Part shown: in pieces, positions 47,028 through 55,364 of the stretch | Numbering within the stretch: the stretch's first letter is position 1 | Layout: the number at the start of each line of letters is the position of its first letter | NCBI GenBank assembly: GCA_963834755.1 | Contig: CAWICQ010000009.1 | Coordinates: 905,292-969,291, forward strand | Length of the DNA stretch: 64,000 nucleotides | Direction of reading: 5' to 3' | Source: Dokdonella_A sp963834755 | GTDB taxonomy: Bacteria; Pseudomonadota; Gammaproteobacteria; Xanthomonadales; Rhodanobacteraceae | Position numbers and translations under genes: made by a program | Notes under the pieces: generated by a model | The model's database searches: none | What the model was told of the DNA's origin: nothing | Seen by the model: the letters and a program-made list of their open reading frames with translations, nothing else

Positions 47028-47657
47028 ATGGCCAAACTCTACTTCTACTATTCGGCGATGAACGCCGGAAAGACCACGACGCTGCTGCAGAGCGCCTACA
47101 ACTATCACGAGCGCGGCATGCGAACGTTGATTCTGACGCCGGCGCTCGACGATCGCGGTGGCGTTGGTATGGTGGCGTCGCGCATCGGGCTCAAAGCCGA
47201 GGCGCGTCATTTCGAACGCGAAGACGACCTCTTGGCGATGGCGCGCGCGGACATCGATGCGCACGGCAAGCTCGGTTGCGTGCTCGTCGACGAAGCGCAG
47301 TTCCTTTCGCGCGCGCAGGCGTGGCAACTGACCGACGTCGTCGACGTGCTCGGCATTCCGGTGCTCGCGTATGGGCTGCGCACCGACTTCCGCGGCGAAC
47401 TTTTCGAGGGCAGCCAGTACCTGCTCGCCTGGGCGGACAACCTCGTCGAGATCAAGACGATCTGCCACACCGGCAAGAAAGCGACGATGGTCGTGCGCGT
47501 CGATGCCGAAGGCCGCGCGGTCACCGCGGGCCCGCAGGTCGAAATCGGTGGCAACGAGCGTTACGTTTCGGTCAGCCGTGCGGAGTTCAAGAAGATCATG
47601 TCGGGCGAAGGGCGCGTGGAGTTGCAGCAGACGGTGTTGCCGCTGGGAAGTGAGTAA
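47028..47657 (+). CDS. tdk: Thymidine kinase
   Basis: Phosphorylates thymidine in the salvage pathway. 209 residues of the type II (bacterial) family. P-loop MNAGKTTTLLQ (from about residue 11), DEAQFL with catalytic Glu89, and the lasso substrate region VLAYGLRTDFRGELFEGSQYLL are complete. The C-terminal zinc ribbon shows only Cys in TICHTGKKATMVVR; the usual Cys pairs are reduced, as in some proteobacteria. Diverges from rep. Confidence 0.94.
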   Translation: MAKLYFYYSAMNAGKTTTLLQSAYNYHERGMRTLILTPALDDRGGVGMVASRIGLKAEARHFEREDDLLAMARADIDAHGKLGCVLVDEAQFLSRAQAWQLTDVVDVLGIPVLAYGLRTDFRGELFEGSQYLLAWADNLVEIKTICHTGKKATMVVRVDAEGRAVTAGPQVEIGGNERYVSVSRAEFKKIMSGEGRVELQQTVLPLGSE

Positions 47658-47668
47658 GCTTTCGCGAG

Positions 47669-48112
47669 GTGCAGCGAAAATGGACACGTTGGGGAATCGT
47701 GACTGTTCCCGGAGTCGTTCTACTTTCGGCTGCGTTGGCTTTTGGCGTTATGGCGTCGCTAAAGTCGTCGGAAGCCTACACTCTAGCTGTCGCTTCGTTG
47801 AATGCTAATCGTGAAGCCACGCAGATTCTGGGCAAGCCGATTTCAACCGGCTTGCCGGGCGGAAGCATTCAAGTATCAGGGGCGGACGGCGAGGCACACC
47901 TCTCTTTCAATGCCACCGGGCCGCTAGGAGAAGGCATCGTTTACGTCGCGGCTACGAAGGAACTCGGCCGGTGGCATATTGATCAGGCGGTGTTCGAAGA
48001 TTCAAAGTCCAAACGCCGGATCGCATTGGAAGCCCAGATTCGGATGAACCGCATCACGATTGACAGTGCGAGCAGTAATACGTGCTTCGCTGACCAAGCA
48101 CGATCGACCTAA
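47669..48112 (+). CDS. Small membrane protein with Coa1-like domain
   Basis: A 147-residue protein: one N-terminal transmembrane helix (about 8-28, GIVTVPGVVLLSAALAFGVM), then SEAYTLAVASLNANREATQILGKPISTGLPGGSIQVSG, a helix and beta-sheet pattern similar to the cytochrome-oxidase assembly protein 1 (Coa1) domain. Bacterial Coa1-like proteins are mostly uncharacterised. Base composition is visibly less GC-rich than neighbours and codon use is mixed. Its last 59 bases overlap the convergent mutM, and the tail after IALEAQIRMNRI is probably non-conserved. 11 bases after tdk. Confidence 0.6.
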   Translation: MQRKWTRWGIVTVPGVVLLSAALAFGVMASLKSSEAYTLAVASLNANREATQILGKPISTGLPGGSIQVSGADGEAHLSFNATGPLGEGIVYVAATKELGRWHIDQAVFEDSKSKRRIALEAQIRMNRITIDSASSNTCFADQARST

Positions 48113-48866
48113 TCGCCGTCCCGCAAACCTTGCACGGTTGCCCCTCGCGCCCATAGACGAACAACTCCTGTTCGAAATACCCGGGCTCGCTGTCGGGATT
48201 GATGAAATCGCGCAGCGTCGTGCCGCCGCGGGTAATCGCGTAGCGGAGCACGCGCTTTACTTCGTCGGCGAGTCGCGCGTAACGCGCGCGCGCGAGCGAA
48301 CCCGCCGCGCGTTTCGGGTGAATGCCGGCGGCGAACAATGCTTCGGACGCGTAGATGTTGCCGACACCGACGACGACGGCCTGATCCATCAGGAACGCTT
48401 TCACGGTCGCCTTGCGCCCGCGCGAGCGTTGCCACAAGTAATCGCCGTCGAAATCATCGCCGAGCGGCTCCGGCCCGAGCCCGGCGAGCAGCGGATGGAC
48501 CTTGCCGGAAGGCTGCCAGAGCTGCGATCCGAATCGACGCGGATCGGTGAAGCGCAGGATGCGCCCGGAATCGAGCCGCCAGTCGACATGATCGTGCGCG
48601 CCGACGGGCGTCGATGCGGGCAGCACGCGCAGCGAGCCGGACATGCCGAGGTGCAGCAGCGCGCTGCCCACCTCGGTGTGCACGAGGAGATATTTTGCGC
48701 GCCGTTCGATCGCGTCAATGCGTTGGCCGGGCAGTTTTGTGCGCAGGGTGCGCGGAATAGGCCAACGCAATCGCGGCTGGCGGATATCAAGTCCGACGAC
48801 CGTACGACCGATCAGATGCGGGGCAAGTCCGCGGCGTGTGGTTTCGACTTCAGGCAATTCAGGCAT
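48054..48866 (-). CDS. mutM: Formamidopyrimidine-DNA glycosylase
   Basis: Excises 8-oxoguanine and formamidopyrimidines and nicks the site. 270 residues. N-terminal catalytic MPELPEVETTRRGL (Pro2, Glu3), Lys in RAKYLLVHT, the helix-two-turn-helix GVGNIYASEALFAAGIHPKR and the C-terminal zinc finger with Cys pairs in CKVCG and YCSHCQ. Complete. Converges on the Coa1-like gene. Confidence 0.96.
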   Translation of the reverse strand: MPELPEVETTRRGLAPHLIGRTVVGLDIRQPRLRWPIPRTLRTKLPGQRIDAIERRAKYLLVHTEVGSALLHLGMSGSLRVLPASTPVGAHDHVDWRLDSGRILRFTDPRRFGSQLWQPSGKVHPLLAGLGPEPLGDDFDGDYLWQRSRGRKATVKAFLMDQAVVVGVGNIYASEALFAAGIHPKRAAGSLARARYARLADEVKRVLRYAITRGGTTLRDFINPDSEPGYFEQELFVYGREGQPCKVCGTAIRSIVLGQRSTYYCSHCQS

Positions 48867-48879
48867 GGGAACCGCGTGA

Positions 48880-48992
48880 TGTTCCCTTCTCCCGCTTGCG
48901 GGAGAAGGTGCCGAAGGGGGATGAGGGTGTCTTGTGAGGTCGAACCAAGTCTTCCCTCACCCTAACCCTCTCCCGCAAGCGGGAGAGGGGAT
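48880..48992. repeat. REP-like palindrome pair upstream of mutM
   Basis: Two facing copies (about 48883-48908 and 48962-48990) of the CTCCCGC/GCGGGAG palindrome with GGATGAGGG and CCCTCACCCTAACC flanks, between mutM and the DUF4340 gene. No gene in the interval. Confidence 0.85.
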
Positions 48993-49021
48993 TTGGCGCG
49001 TCGTTCGCGTTGCCAACGTGT

Positions 49022-49531
49022 TCATTGCTTCGGCGCGGACTCGGCGACTTCACTCTCCGGCGACGCGAACAACAACGCGCTGAAACGATCCGGCACCAGC
49101 GCGATCGTCGCACCCGCCTGGACGTAACGATCATTGTGGATGGCGTCGGTGGTGCCGAACTTCAACACCGTGCCGTCGATCGTGAGCGTTGCGACCGGAG
49201 GTTCGAGGCCGAGTTTCGTCGCATCCATCTCGTCGGCGGGCCGGCGATAGCGCACCGGCGCGCGCACGATCGCGGCGAGGCGCGCGACGGCATCGTCGTC
49301 GGCCGGTTGTTCCTTCGGTTCGCGCATCATCCAGTGGCCGTCGACTTTCTCGAAACGACGCGCCGTGCAGCCCTGGCAGGCGACCGCGAGCGAACGAATG
49401 CGCTCGGGATCCATCGCCGTCAGCGGATCGCGCTGGAGCGCGCGCTCGCGGCGAAGCTCAGCGAACGCGGCGAAGCCGAGCGACACGACCATCGCGAACA
49501 GAAATAGATTCGTGCGCGTTCGCCGCCGCAT
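49022..49531 (-). CDS. DUF4340-like protein of the Gld-type ABC cluster
   Basis: A 169-residue protein with one N-terminal transmembrane helix (LFLFAMVVSLGFAAFAEL) and a periplasmic part: IRSLAVACQGCTARRFEKVDGHWMM, then LGLEPPVATLTIDGTVLKFGTTDAIHNDRYVQ. This is the short repeat seen in DUF4340 proteins, which commonly accompany GldG-like ABC components. A CxxC pair (CQGC) is present. It is the last gene of the operon 52590-49022, starting two bases after the Gldg-like stop. Confidence 0.75.
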   Translation of the reverse strand: MRRRTRTNLFLFAMVVSLGFAAFAELRRERALQRDPLTAMDPERIRSLAVACQGCTARRFEKVDGHWMMREPKEQPADDDAVARLAAIVRAPVRYRRPADEMDATKLGLEPPVATLTIDGTVLKFGTTDAIHNDRYVQAGATIALVPDRFSALLFASPESEVAESAPKQ

Positions 49532-49532
49532 G

Positions 49533-50882
49533 TCAGCGTCTACGCCTTCGCCACCAGATCAGCATGCCGCTGCCGGCGAGCAGCAGCGGCAGCGCAATCA
49601 GGAATACCACGCTGAGCCATCCGAGTTGCGCTTGCGTCAGCGCCAGCACGCGATCAGGCGCGGTCTTGTCCGGCACGGAGATTTGATCGTCATCGCCGAG
49701 CAGCCAGTCGAACACGCGCTGGCCGAATTCGCGATTGCCGCCATTGCCGAGAAAACTGTTGGAAAGGAAATCTCCATCGCCGATGACGACGACCCGCTGT
49801 TCGCGCTTGCCCGGTCGCGGCGACAGGCGCGAGAGAGCAAAGCCGAGATCGAGCGGGCCTGGAATTTCGCCGGCATCAGCGTCCTGACGGATCGTGTCGG
49901 ATGCCTCGCCGGCCTTCGGGATATGACCCGTTTCGTTCCAGGATTTGTCGGAGCTGCGCAGGATCGGCTTGATATCCCACGCGGGTTCCGAGAGTTGCGC
50001 GAGCGCGGCCGGCTGCGGCAGCAGCAGCGTCAACAGGAATCCCTGCGTGATCGCGTGCACCGGATATTTGTCGAGCGCGACGAAGCTCGGATCGCCCAGA
50101 CCGAATGCCTTGCCGCTCGCGTCGACGACGGTGCCGGGCAGCGCGCGGATCGAGAGCGCTTTGGCCAATGCATCGAGGCCGACTTCTTCGCCGGGTTCGG
50201 TCAGCCACAGAAGATTCCCGCCGCGATCGACATAGTCGACGAGCTCCATCGCGACCGCCGGCGGCAACGCAACGCGCGGGTTCGCGATGACGACGAGATC
50301 GGTGTTCTCCGGCACTTTGCCGGTGCTGGCGAGCGGCAACGGCACCGCGCGCAATCCGCGATCGGTCAGCGCGGCGACGAATTGACCCAAGTCGCCATTC
50401 GCCTTGCCGAGCGGCTGGCGCTCGCCTTCGCCTTCGAGAAACGCGACGATGCGTTCGCGCGTGCGCGACAGCCGCAGCAGCGCGTTCGAGAATTCGGTTT
50501 CGCTGAGCACGCGCAGACGTTCGCTGCGACCCTGGTATTTGATCTCGAGCTCGCCGTCGACGCTGACACCGGCGGCGCGCATCGCCTGCGGATCTTCGTC
50601 GGGATCGACGAAGCGCAGGCCGACATCGGGTTTGGCGCGCCGATAGCGCTCGATGAAATCCGCGATGATGACGCGCAGACCGCCCTGGCGGCTCGCGTAA
50701 CTGACCACATCGACGGGCGCTTCGAGCGTTTTCAACAGCGCGACCGAGGCCGGGCTGAGACTCGCGCCGTTCGCGTGGCTCACGTCGCGTTCGAATCCGA
50801 ATCGCGTCGAGAGGAACGCGACGAGCGCGGCCGTGATCGCGATCAGCAAAGTGTAGGCGGTGCCGGCGAGCCGATCGCGCAT
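49533..50882 (-). CDS. GldG-like ABC-associated membrane protein
   Basis: A 449-residue protein with a helix at each end (GTAYTLLIAITAALVAFLST and WLSVVFLIALPLLLAGSGML) and a large periplasmic domain of the ABC_transp_aux/GldG type: VDVVSYASRQGGLRVIIADFIERYR, RIVAFLEGEGERQPLG, TDLVVIANPR and VIGDGDFLSNSFLGN. In Bacteroidetes GldAFG is needed for gliding; in proteobacteria similar sets have unknown roles. Start overlaps the permease stop (TGATG at 50880-50884). Confidence 0.8.
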   Translation of the reverse strand: MRDRLAGTAYTLLIAITAALVAFLSTRFGFERDVSHANGASLSPASVALLKTLEAPVDVVSYASRQGGLRVIIADFIERYRRAKPDVGLRFVDPDEDPQAMRAAGVSVDGELEIKYQGRSERLRVLSETEFSNALLRLSRTRERIVAFLEGEGERQPLGKANGDLGQFVAALTDRGLRAVPLPLASTGKVPENTDLVVIANPRVALPPAVAMELVDYVDRGGNLLWLTEPGEEVGLDALAKALSIRALPGTVVDASGKAFGLGDPSFVALDKYPVHAITQGFLLTLLLPQPAALAQLSEPAWDIKPILRSSDKSWNETGHIPKAGEASDTIRQDADAGEIPGPLDLGFALSRLSPRPGKREQRVVVIGDGDFLSNSFLGNGGNREFGQRVFDWLLGDDDQISVPDKTAPDRVLALTQAQLGWLSVVFLIALPLLLAGSGMLIWWRRRRR

Positions 50883-51643
50883 CAGTCGGGCACGCTGCGC
50901 AGGCGGTCGAGACGTCGCGCCGCGAACGCAAGTGCGACGATGCTGACGAGCAGGAAATACACGATGTCGACACTGGAAACGAGCCCGCGGAAAAACGGCT
51001 CGATGTGCGTCGGCAACGCGATGTAGTTGATGCCGGAGTTGTCGACGCCCTGCAATCGCGCGCCGGCATCGACGATCGCGAGCAGGCTCGTGACCGCAAA
51101 CGCCGCGGCGGCGGCGAGCGCCGGTTGCGGAGTCCACGCAGAACACAAGACGCCGATCGCGGTCAGTGCGCTGGCGAAGAGGACGAGGCCAAGGACCGCC
51201 GCGGCAAGCCGGCCGACATCGAGCGGCGTGCCGAACGCGAGCGCGAGCGGCATCACAGCGACGATCAGGATCAGCACGATCGCGAATCCGAGCGCGCCGA
51301 AATATTTTCCGATGACGATGCGCGCATTGCCGACGCCGCCGGCCAGCAGCAGCGCGAGCGATTGCGCGCGCCGCTCGCCGGCGATCGTGCGCATTGTGAT
51401 CAGCGGCACCAGCAGCATCAGGAGATTGGAAAAACTGCGCAGGATCGGGATCGCGACGAGGTCGGTGACGCCCGGCGCTTCCTTGAGTCCGCCGAGTTTC
51501 GGTGCGAGCTGGAGAAATGCCTCCAGCGCGAGAAGGAATTGCCACGCCATCAACGCGACGACGATCGCGGCCAGCATCCAGGCGAAAGGCTGCACGGCGA
51601 GGCGCCGCCATTCGTGGCGCGCGATCAGCATGGCGACGCTCAA
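50882..51643 (-). CDS. ABC transporter permease (GldF-like)
   Basis: A 253-residue, six-helix membrane protein of the ABC-2 type: starts MSVAMLIARHEWRRLAVQPF, with ILRSFSNLLMLLVPLITMRTIAGERRAQSL, IVIGKYFGALGFAIVLILIV and LFASALTAIGVLCSAWTPQPALAAAAAF. TMRTIAGERRxxSLxLLL is the pattern of GldF/NosY-like permeases. Overlaps the ATPase gene by four bases upstream. Confidence 0.82.
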   Translation of the reverse strand: MSVAMLIARHEWRRLAVQPFAWMLAAIVVALMAWQFLLALEAFLQLAPKLGGLKEAPGVTDLVAIPILRSFSNLLMLLVPLITMRTIAGERRAQSLALLLAGGVGNARIVIGKYFGALGFAIVLILIVAVMPLALAFGTPLDVGRLAAAVLGLVLFASALTAIGVLCSAWTPQPALAAAAAFAVTSLLAIVDAGARLQGVDNSGINYIALPTHIEPFFRGLVSSVDIVYFLLVSIVALAFAARRLDRLRSVPD

Positions 51644-52590
51644 GCGGTCACCGCCGGTGCCGCGCCCGCCGCAGCGGTGCCTGTTGCAATCGCCATGAAG
51701 ATCTCTTCGAGCGCCGGACTATCCGGGCGCAGTTCCTCGAGTCCGAAACCGCGCTCGACGATCGCCGTCGCGAGCGCGCCGGCCGACGATCCTTCGCGCA
51801 GGTTGACGCGCCAGCTGCCCGCATCGCTTGCGACCGGAATTGCTGCGGTGACCATCGGCAGCGCATCCCAATCGGACGCGGTCATCGGTTTCGCGACGCG
51901 AACGCGCATCGAAGCGCCGGGCGCGTCCGCGATGAGGCGGCCTTCGTGCCGCAATTCGCCCTCGTGCAGGATCGCGACGCGATCGCAGCAGGCCAGCACA
52001 TCCGGCAGCACGTGCGTCGAGAGTACGACGGCGTGATCCGCGCCGAGGCCGCGCACCAGCTCGCGCAGCCGCAGCGCCTGGACGGGGTCGAGTCCGGACG
52101 CAGGCTCATCGAGCACGATCAGCTCGGGTTCGTGCAGGATCGCCTGCGCGAGGCCGACACGTTGGCGGAAGCCTTTGGACAATGCGCCGATCAGCCGCAG
52201 CCGTACGTCGCCGAGACCGCAACGCTCGATCGCGCGCGCGACTGCGGTTTCCAGGTCGCGCTCGAGCCCGTGCAAGCGCGCGCAAAAACCGAGGAATTCG
52301 GCGACCGAGAGCTCTGCATGGAGCGGCGCCACCTCCGGCAGATAGCCGATCCGGCGGCGCGCGAGCTCCGGATGTTCCTGGATATCTTCGCCGTCGACGC
52401 GAACCACGCCGGCGCTCGGCGCCAGCAGGCCGGCGATCATGCGCAGCGTTGTCGACTTGCCCGCGCCGTTGACGCCAAGAAGGCCGAGCACCTCGCCTTT
52501 GCACAGCCGAAGGTCGAGATCGCGCACGACCCGGCGCCCGGCGAGGACGCGGCTGGCCTTTTCGAGAGCGAGGACGGGTGGGGCTGTCAT
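51640..52590 (-). CDS. ABC transporter ATP-binding protein (GldA-like)
   Basis: A 316-residue ATPase: Walker A GVNGAGKST (39-47), Q-loop region GYLPEVAPLHAELSV, signature LSKGFRQRVGLAQAI (Ser-Lys-Gly in place of Ser-Gly-Gly, as in several ABC-2 ATPases), Walker B LIVLDEPASGLDP and the switch His in LSTHVL. A C-terminal domain of about 100 residues (RVRVAKPMTASDW...) follows. First gene of a four-gene operon ATPase-permease-GldG-DUF4340. Start at 52590 fits the family; longer frames upstream are not conserved. Confidence 0.88.
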   Translation of the reverse strand: MTAPPVLALEKASRVLAGRRVVRDLDLRLCKGEVLGLLGVNGAGKSTTLRMIAGLLAPSAGVVRVDGEDIQEHPELARRRIGYLPEVAPLHAELSVAEFLGFCARLHGLERDLETAVARAIERCGLGDVRLRLIGALSKGFRQRVGLAQAILHEPELIVLDEPASGLDPVQALRLRELVRGLGADHAVVLSTHVLPDVLACCDRVAILHEGELRHEGRLIADAPGASMRVRVAKPMTASDWDALPMVTAAIPVASDAGSWRVNLREGSSAGALATAIVERGFGLEELRPDSPALEEIFMAIATGTAAAGAAPAVTA

Positions 52591-52811
52591 GACGGGATTG
52601 TTCAGCGTGGTCCCGGCCACGGCAAGCGTGCGCACGGCTTCGAGCCGACGATGCCGGGCGATTCGATGCCGAGGCAGCCCGAATTCCGCTCGCGCCGCTG
52701 CGATAAAACGCCGCACCGATCTTTCAAAGCTTGACGAAGTGCCATGGAAGCCCCATACCGCCTGGCGTATAGTTCTGCCCGCTCCTTCCGCTCTTGCCCG
52801 GTTCCTCATTC

Positions 52812-54017
52812 ATGTTCGATACCCTGCTCGCCTTTGCTGCGCGCGGTCTGACCCAGGCGTCCTGGGGCACCTGGATCGTGTACACCCTCATCGTCACCCA
52901 GCTGACCATTCTTACGGTGACGCTGTACATGCATCGCAGCCAATCCCATCGCGGTGTCGATTTTCATCCTGTGGTCGCCCACTTCTTCCGTTTCTGGGCG
53001 TGGCTGTCCACGGGCATGATCATGAAGGAATACGTCGCGATCCATCGCAAGCACCACGCCAAGTGCGAGACCGAAGAAGATCCGCACAGCCCGCAGATCT
53101 ACGGCATCAACAAGGTGCTGTTCGACGGCGTCGGCCTGTATCGCGAGGCGAGCCTCAACCGGGCCGACATGGACAAGTACGGCGTCGGCACGCCGGATGA
53201 CTGGATCGAGCGCAATCTCTATACGCCTTACAACGTGCTTGGCGTTTCGCTGTTCGTCGTCATCGATTTCCTGCTGTTCGGCGCGGTTGGCGTCGCCATC
53301 TGGGCGATCCAGATGCTGTGGATCCCGTTCTGGGCCGCGGGCGTCGTCAACGGCGTCGGTCACTGGTGGGGCTACCGCAATTTCGAGACTGCCGACACCG
53401 CGACCAACCTCACGCCGTGGGCGTTCTGGCTCGGCGGCGAAGAGCTGCACAATAATCACCATGCATTCCCGAGCTCGGCGCGCTTTGCGCTGCGCAAGTT
53501 CGAGTTCGATATCGGCTGGGCGGTGATTTGTCTGCTCGAGTCGCTCGGCCTCGCCAAAGTGCTGCGCACGGCGCCGGCGCTCGATCTCCGCCCGAACGTG
53601 TATCTGCCCGACGCGGAAACCGTCAAGGCCGTGCTCGCGCATCGCTTCCATGTGATGAGCGATTACTTCCGCGGCGTCATCGCACCGACGTTGCGCGAGG
53701 AAGCCGCGAATGCCGGTGCCGGCATCAAATCGCTGCCGCGCAAGCTGCGCAAGGCGCTCGGCAACGGCGGTCGCTGGCTCGATGCCGCTTCGCGCGAACG
53801 CCTGACCGCATTCACCGAAACCCACCCGCAACTGCGCACGGTCTGCGAATTCCGCGCGCGTCTTGCGACGTTGATGGAGCGCAACGGACGCAATGGCGAG
53901 GCGCTGATCGATAGCCTCAAGCAGTGGTGTCACGACGCCGAGGCGACGGGGATTCGTACGCTGGCGGAGTTTGCGGCGCGGCTGAAGGGATACAAGCTCG
54001 CAGGCGATCACGCCTGA
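52812..54017 (+). CDS. Membrane fatty acid desaturase
   Basis: A 401-residue di-iron membrane desaturase. Three His boxes: HRSQSH (41-46), HRKHH (78-82) and HNNHH (213-217), in the delta-9 acyl desaturase arrangement, with four hydrophobic segments. FYR-type variation is absent; the AFPSSARFALRKFEFDIGW segment is typical of bacterial DesA-like enzymes. The C-terminal extension of about 120 residues (from about 280) is soluble and helical, longer than in most family members. A TATAGT -10-like hexamer is at 52770. A strong terminator follows. Confidence 0.9.
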   Translation: MFDTLLAFAARGLTQASWGTWIVYTLIVTQLTILTVTLYMHRSQSHRGVDFHPVVAHFFRFWAWLSTGMIMKEYVAIHRKHHAKCETEEDPHSPQIYGINKVLFDGVGLYREASLNRADMDKYGVGTPDDWIERNLYTPYNVLGVSLFVVIDFLLFGAVGVAIWAIQMLWIPFWAAGVVNGVGHWWGYRNFETADTATNLTPWAFWLGGEELHNNHHAFPSSARFALRKFEFDIGWAVICLLESLGLAKVLRTAPALDLRPNVYLPDAETVKAVLAHRFHVMSDYFRGVIAPTLREEAANAGAGIKSLPRKLRKALGNGGRWLDAASRERLTAFTETHPQLRTVCEFRARLATLMERNGRNGEALIDSLKQWCHDAEATGIRTLAEFAARLKGYKLAGDHA

Positions 54018-54042
54018 CCGAGCAGCGCTCGACCGTGTGACG

Positions 54043-54073
54043 AAAAGCCCGCCGATGTGCGGGCTTTTTCTTT
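54043..54073 (+). terminator. Terminator of the desaturase gene
   Basis: Perfect stem AAAAGCCCGC (54043-54052) / GCGGGCTTTT (54059-54068) with loop CGATGT and T5CTTT after it; symmetrical enough to work in both directions. Confidence 0.88.
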
Positions 54074-54273
54074 CAGAGATCTCGTATAGGGTGCGATGAA
54101 AGTTGGCTATTTCGTAATCCGACAAGATCGGCCATACATTCACCCTAAGCTATCCAAGCAAGAATTCGCAAAGTGTGTTTCATTCGCACTGGCCTGCAAG
54201 ACCTGCAGGCGCATCATCGTTGGGTGATGCCATGATGCTTCGACCTGGCGGCACACAAGGAAAGAGAAGTGCA

Positions 54274-54441
54274 ATGCGAAATTCCATCATTTTGACGTTT
54301 GTGCTGGCAATTTCCCTTCAAGCAACACGATGCGATGCTTCAGGCGAAGTGCCGGATTCTGGAACTCTCGTCGCTCGGGCGTGCAACGGTTGCTCGCTAA
54401 CTCAAGCTACTAGTTTCTCAAACCTGCAATCCGGCCGATGA
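54274..54441 (+). CDS. Short secreted peptide of unknown function (55 aa), possibly truncated
   Basis: An AAGGAAAGAGAAG ribosome binding site precedes ATG 54274. The product begins with a signal peptide (MRNSIILTFVLAISLQATRC), then DASGEVPDSGTLVARACNGC, and stops at FSNLQSGR. The CNGC motif just before the stop looks like the beginning of a longer Cys-containing domain, so this may be the remnant of a bigger secreted protein; that is inference. Base composition is far less GC-rich than the window average. It is followed five bases later by a small membrane protein gene. Confidence 0.4.
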   Translation: MRNSIILTFVLAISLQATRCDASGEVPDSGTLVARACNGCSLTQATSFSNLQSGR

Positions 54442-54445
54442 GCGT

Positions 54446-54733
54446 ATGGCAATCCAGACCTTTGGATGGACTACGCGCGCAGCACTAGTCTGCATTGCGT
54501 GGACAGCACTATGTCCGGTCTTGTTTCTCGCGTTCGGATCCGTTGGTACCGCGATGGCAATCGCGTTAGGACTAGTCCTCCTGCTAGTCGGAGCGGAATG
54601 GTCCGTAAATGGAATGCAACTAGGCGAACGTTGGAAAAGAATGACGACCTTCACCGCGATGGTTGCACTGCTCACGATTGCGTTTGTGGCGATCGGTAGC
54701 GGCTGGTCGCACCTACTGTCTGGCCGGCATTAA
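54446..54733 (+). CDS. Small membrane protein of unknown function (95 aa)
   Basis: Not recognised. Three hydrophobic segments (about 10-30 AALVCIAWTALCPVLFLAFG, 33-48 GTAMAIALGLVLLLVG, 66-88 TFTAMVALLTIAFVAIGSGW) suggest a polytopic membrane protein. No good ribosome binding site is seen; it may depend on translation of the preceding peptide. It shares the low GC content of the stretch 54075-54735, unlike the genes on either side, which suggests acquired DNA. Confidence 0.5.
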   Translation: MAIQTFGWTTRAALVCIAWTALCPVLFLAFGSVGTAMAIALGLVLLLVGAEWSVNGMQLGERWKRMTTFTAMVALLTIAFVAIGSGWSHLLSGRH

Positions 54734-54872
54734 AAGGAGCATCAGCACCGCTCTGCACTTTGTCGACCCAGCACTTGGGACGGATAGGAACCGCGATGGG
54801 TGCCTCGGCTGAGGTAGGCTGGATTTGTGAGCGTCGGATCGATGCTCCGGACGCCGCGCGATCTGTTCCGAT

Positions 54873-54902
54873 AAAAAAACCCGCCATCAGGCGGGTTTTT
54901 TT
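54873..54902 (-). terminator. Bidirectional terminator after rpmG
   Basis: A7 CCCGCC ATCA GGCGGG T7: perfect GC stem with A and T runs on both sides. It lies 49 bases beyond the rpmG stop and also faces the plus-strand small genes. Confidence 0.92.
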
Positions 54903-54950
54903 AAGACACTGGATCCGGGCTTTCGCAGGAGCGACATCGCGCTCGCGAAG

Positions 54951-55115
54951 TCACTTGATCTTGCCTTCCTTGTAGATCACGTGCTTGCGCACCACCGGAT
55001 CGTATTTCTTCACTTCCATCTTGTCCGGCGTGTTCTTCTTGTTCTTGTCGGTCGTGTAGAAGTGGCCGGTGCCGGCCGAAGACGTGAGACGGATCTTGTC
55101 GCGCTTGGATGCCAT
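54951..55115 (-). CDS. rpmG: 50S ribosomal protein L33
   Basis: Large-subunit ribosomal protein. 54 residues: MASKRDKIRLTSSAGTGHFY then TTDKNKKNTPDKMEVKKYDP and VVRKHVIYKEGKIK. This is the zinc-free type, lacking the four Cys of the CxxC form, as is usual in gammaproteobacteria. Directly downstream of rpmB (12 bases). Confidence 0.97.
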   Translation of the reverse strand: MASKRDKIRLTSSAGTGHFYTTDKNKKNTPDKMEVKKYDPVVRKHVIYKEGKIK

Positions 55116-55127
55116 GGGTCGTGCTCC

Positions 55128-55364
55128 TTAGATCTTTTCGCCGCGGCCGCGCAGCTCGGCGAGCACTGCGTCGATGCCCTTCTTGTCGATCGTGCGCAAG
55201 CCATGGCTCGACACACGCAGCTGGATCCAGCGGTTTTCACTGGCGACCCAAAAACGGCGGTCGTGCAGGTTCGGCAGCCAGCGGCGCTTGGTCCGGTTGT
55301 TGGCGTGGGAAACGTTGTTGCCGGAAAGCGATCCCTTTCCGGTGACTTGGCAGATTCTGGACAT
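55128..55364 (-). CDS. rpmB: 50S ribosomal protein L28
   Basis: Large-subunit ribosomal protein. 78 residues beginning MSRICQVTGKGSLSGNNVSH, with NNRTKRRWLPNLHDRRFWVA and SSHGLRTIDKKGID. Length equals E. coli L28. First gene of rpmB-rpmG; an in-frame extension upstream is untranslated leader. Confidence 0.97.
   Translation of the reverse strand: MSRICQVTGKGSLSGNNVSHANNRTKRRWLPNLHDRRFWVASENRWIQLRVSSHGLRTIDKKGIDAVLAELRGRGEKI

Noticed and set aside
12361..48992. Recurrent palindromes considered as a CRISPR array
   Set aside because: Copies are spread over many kilobases, alternate in orientation, and lack regular spacers or cas genes.
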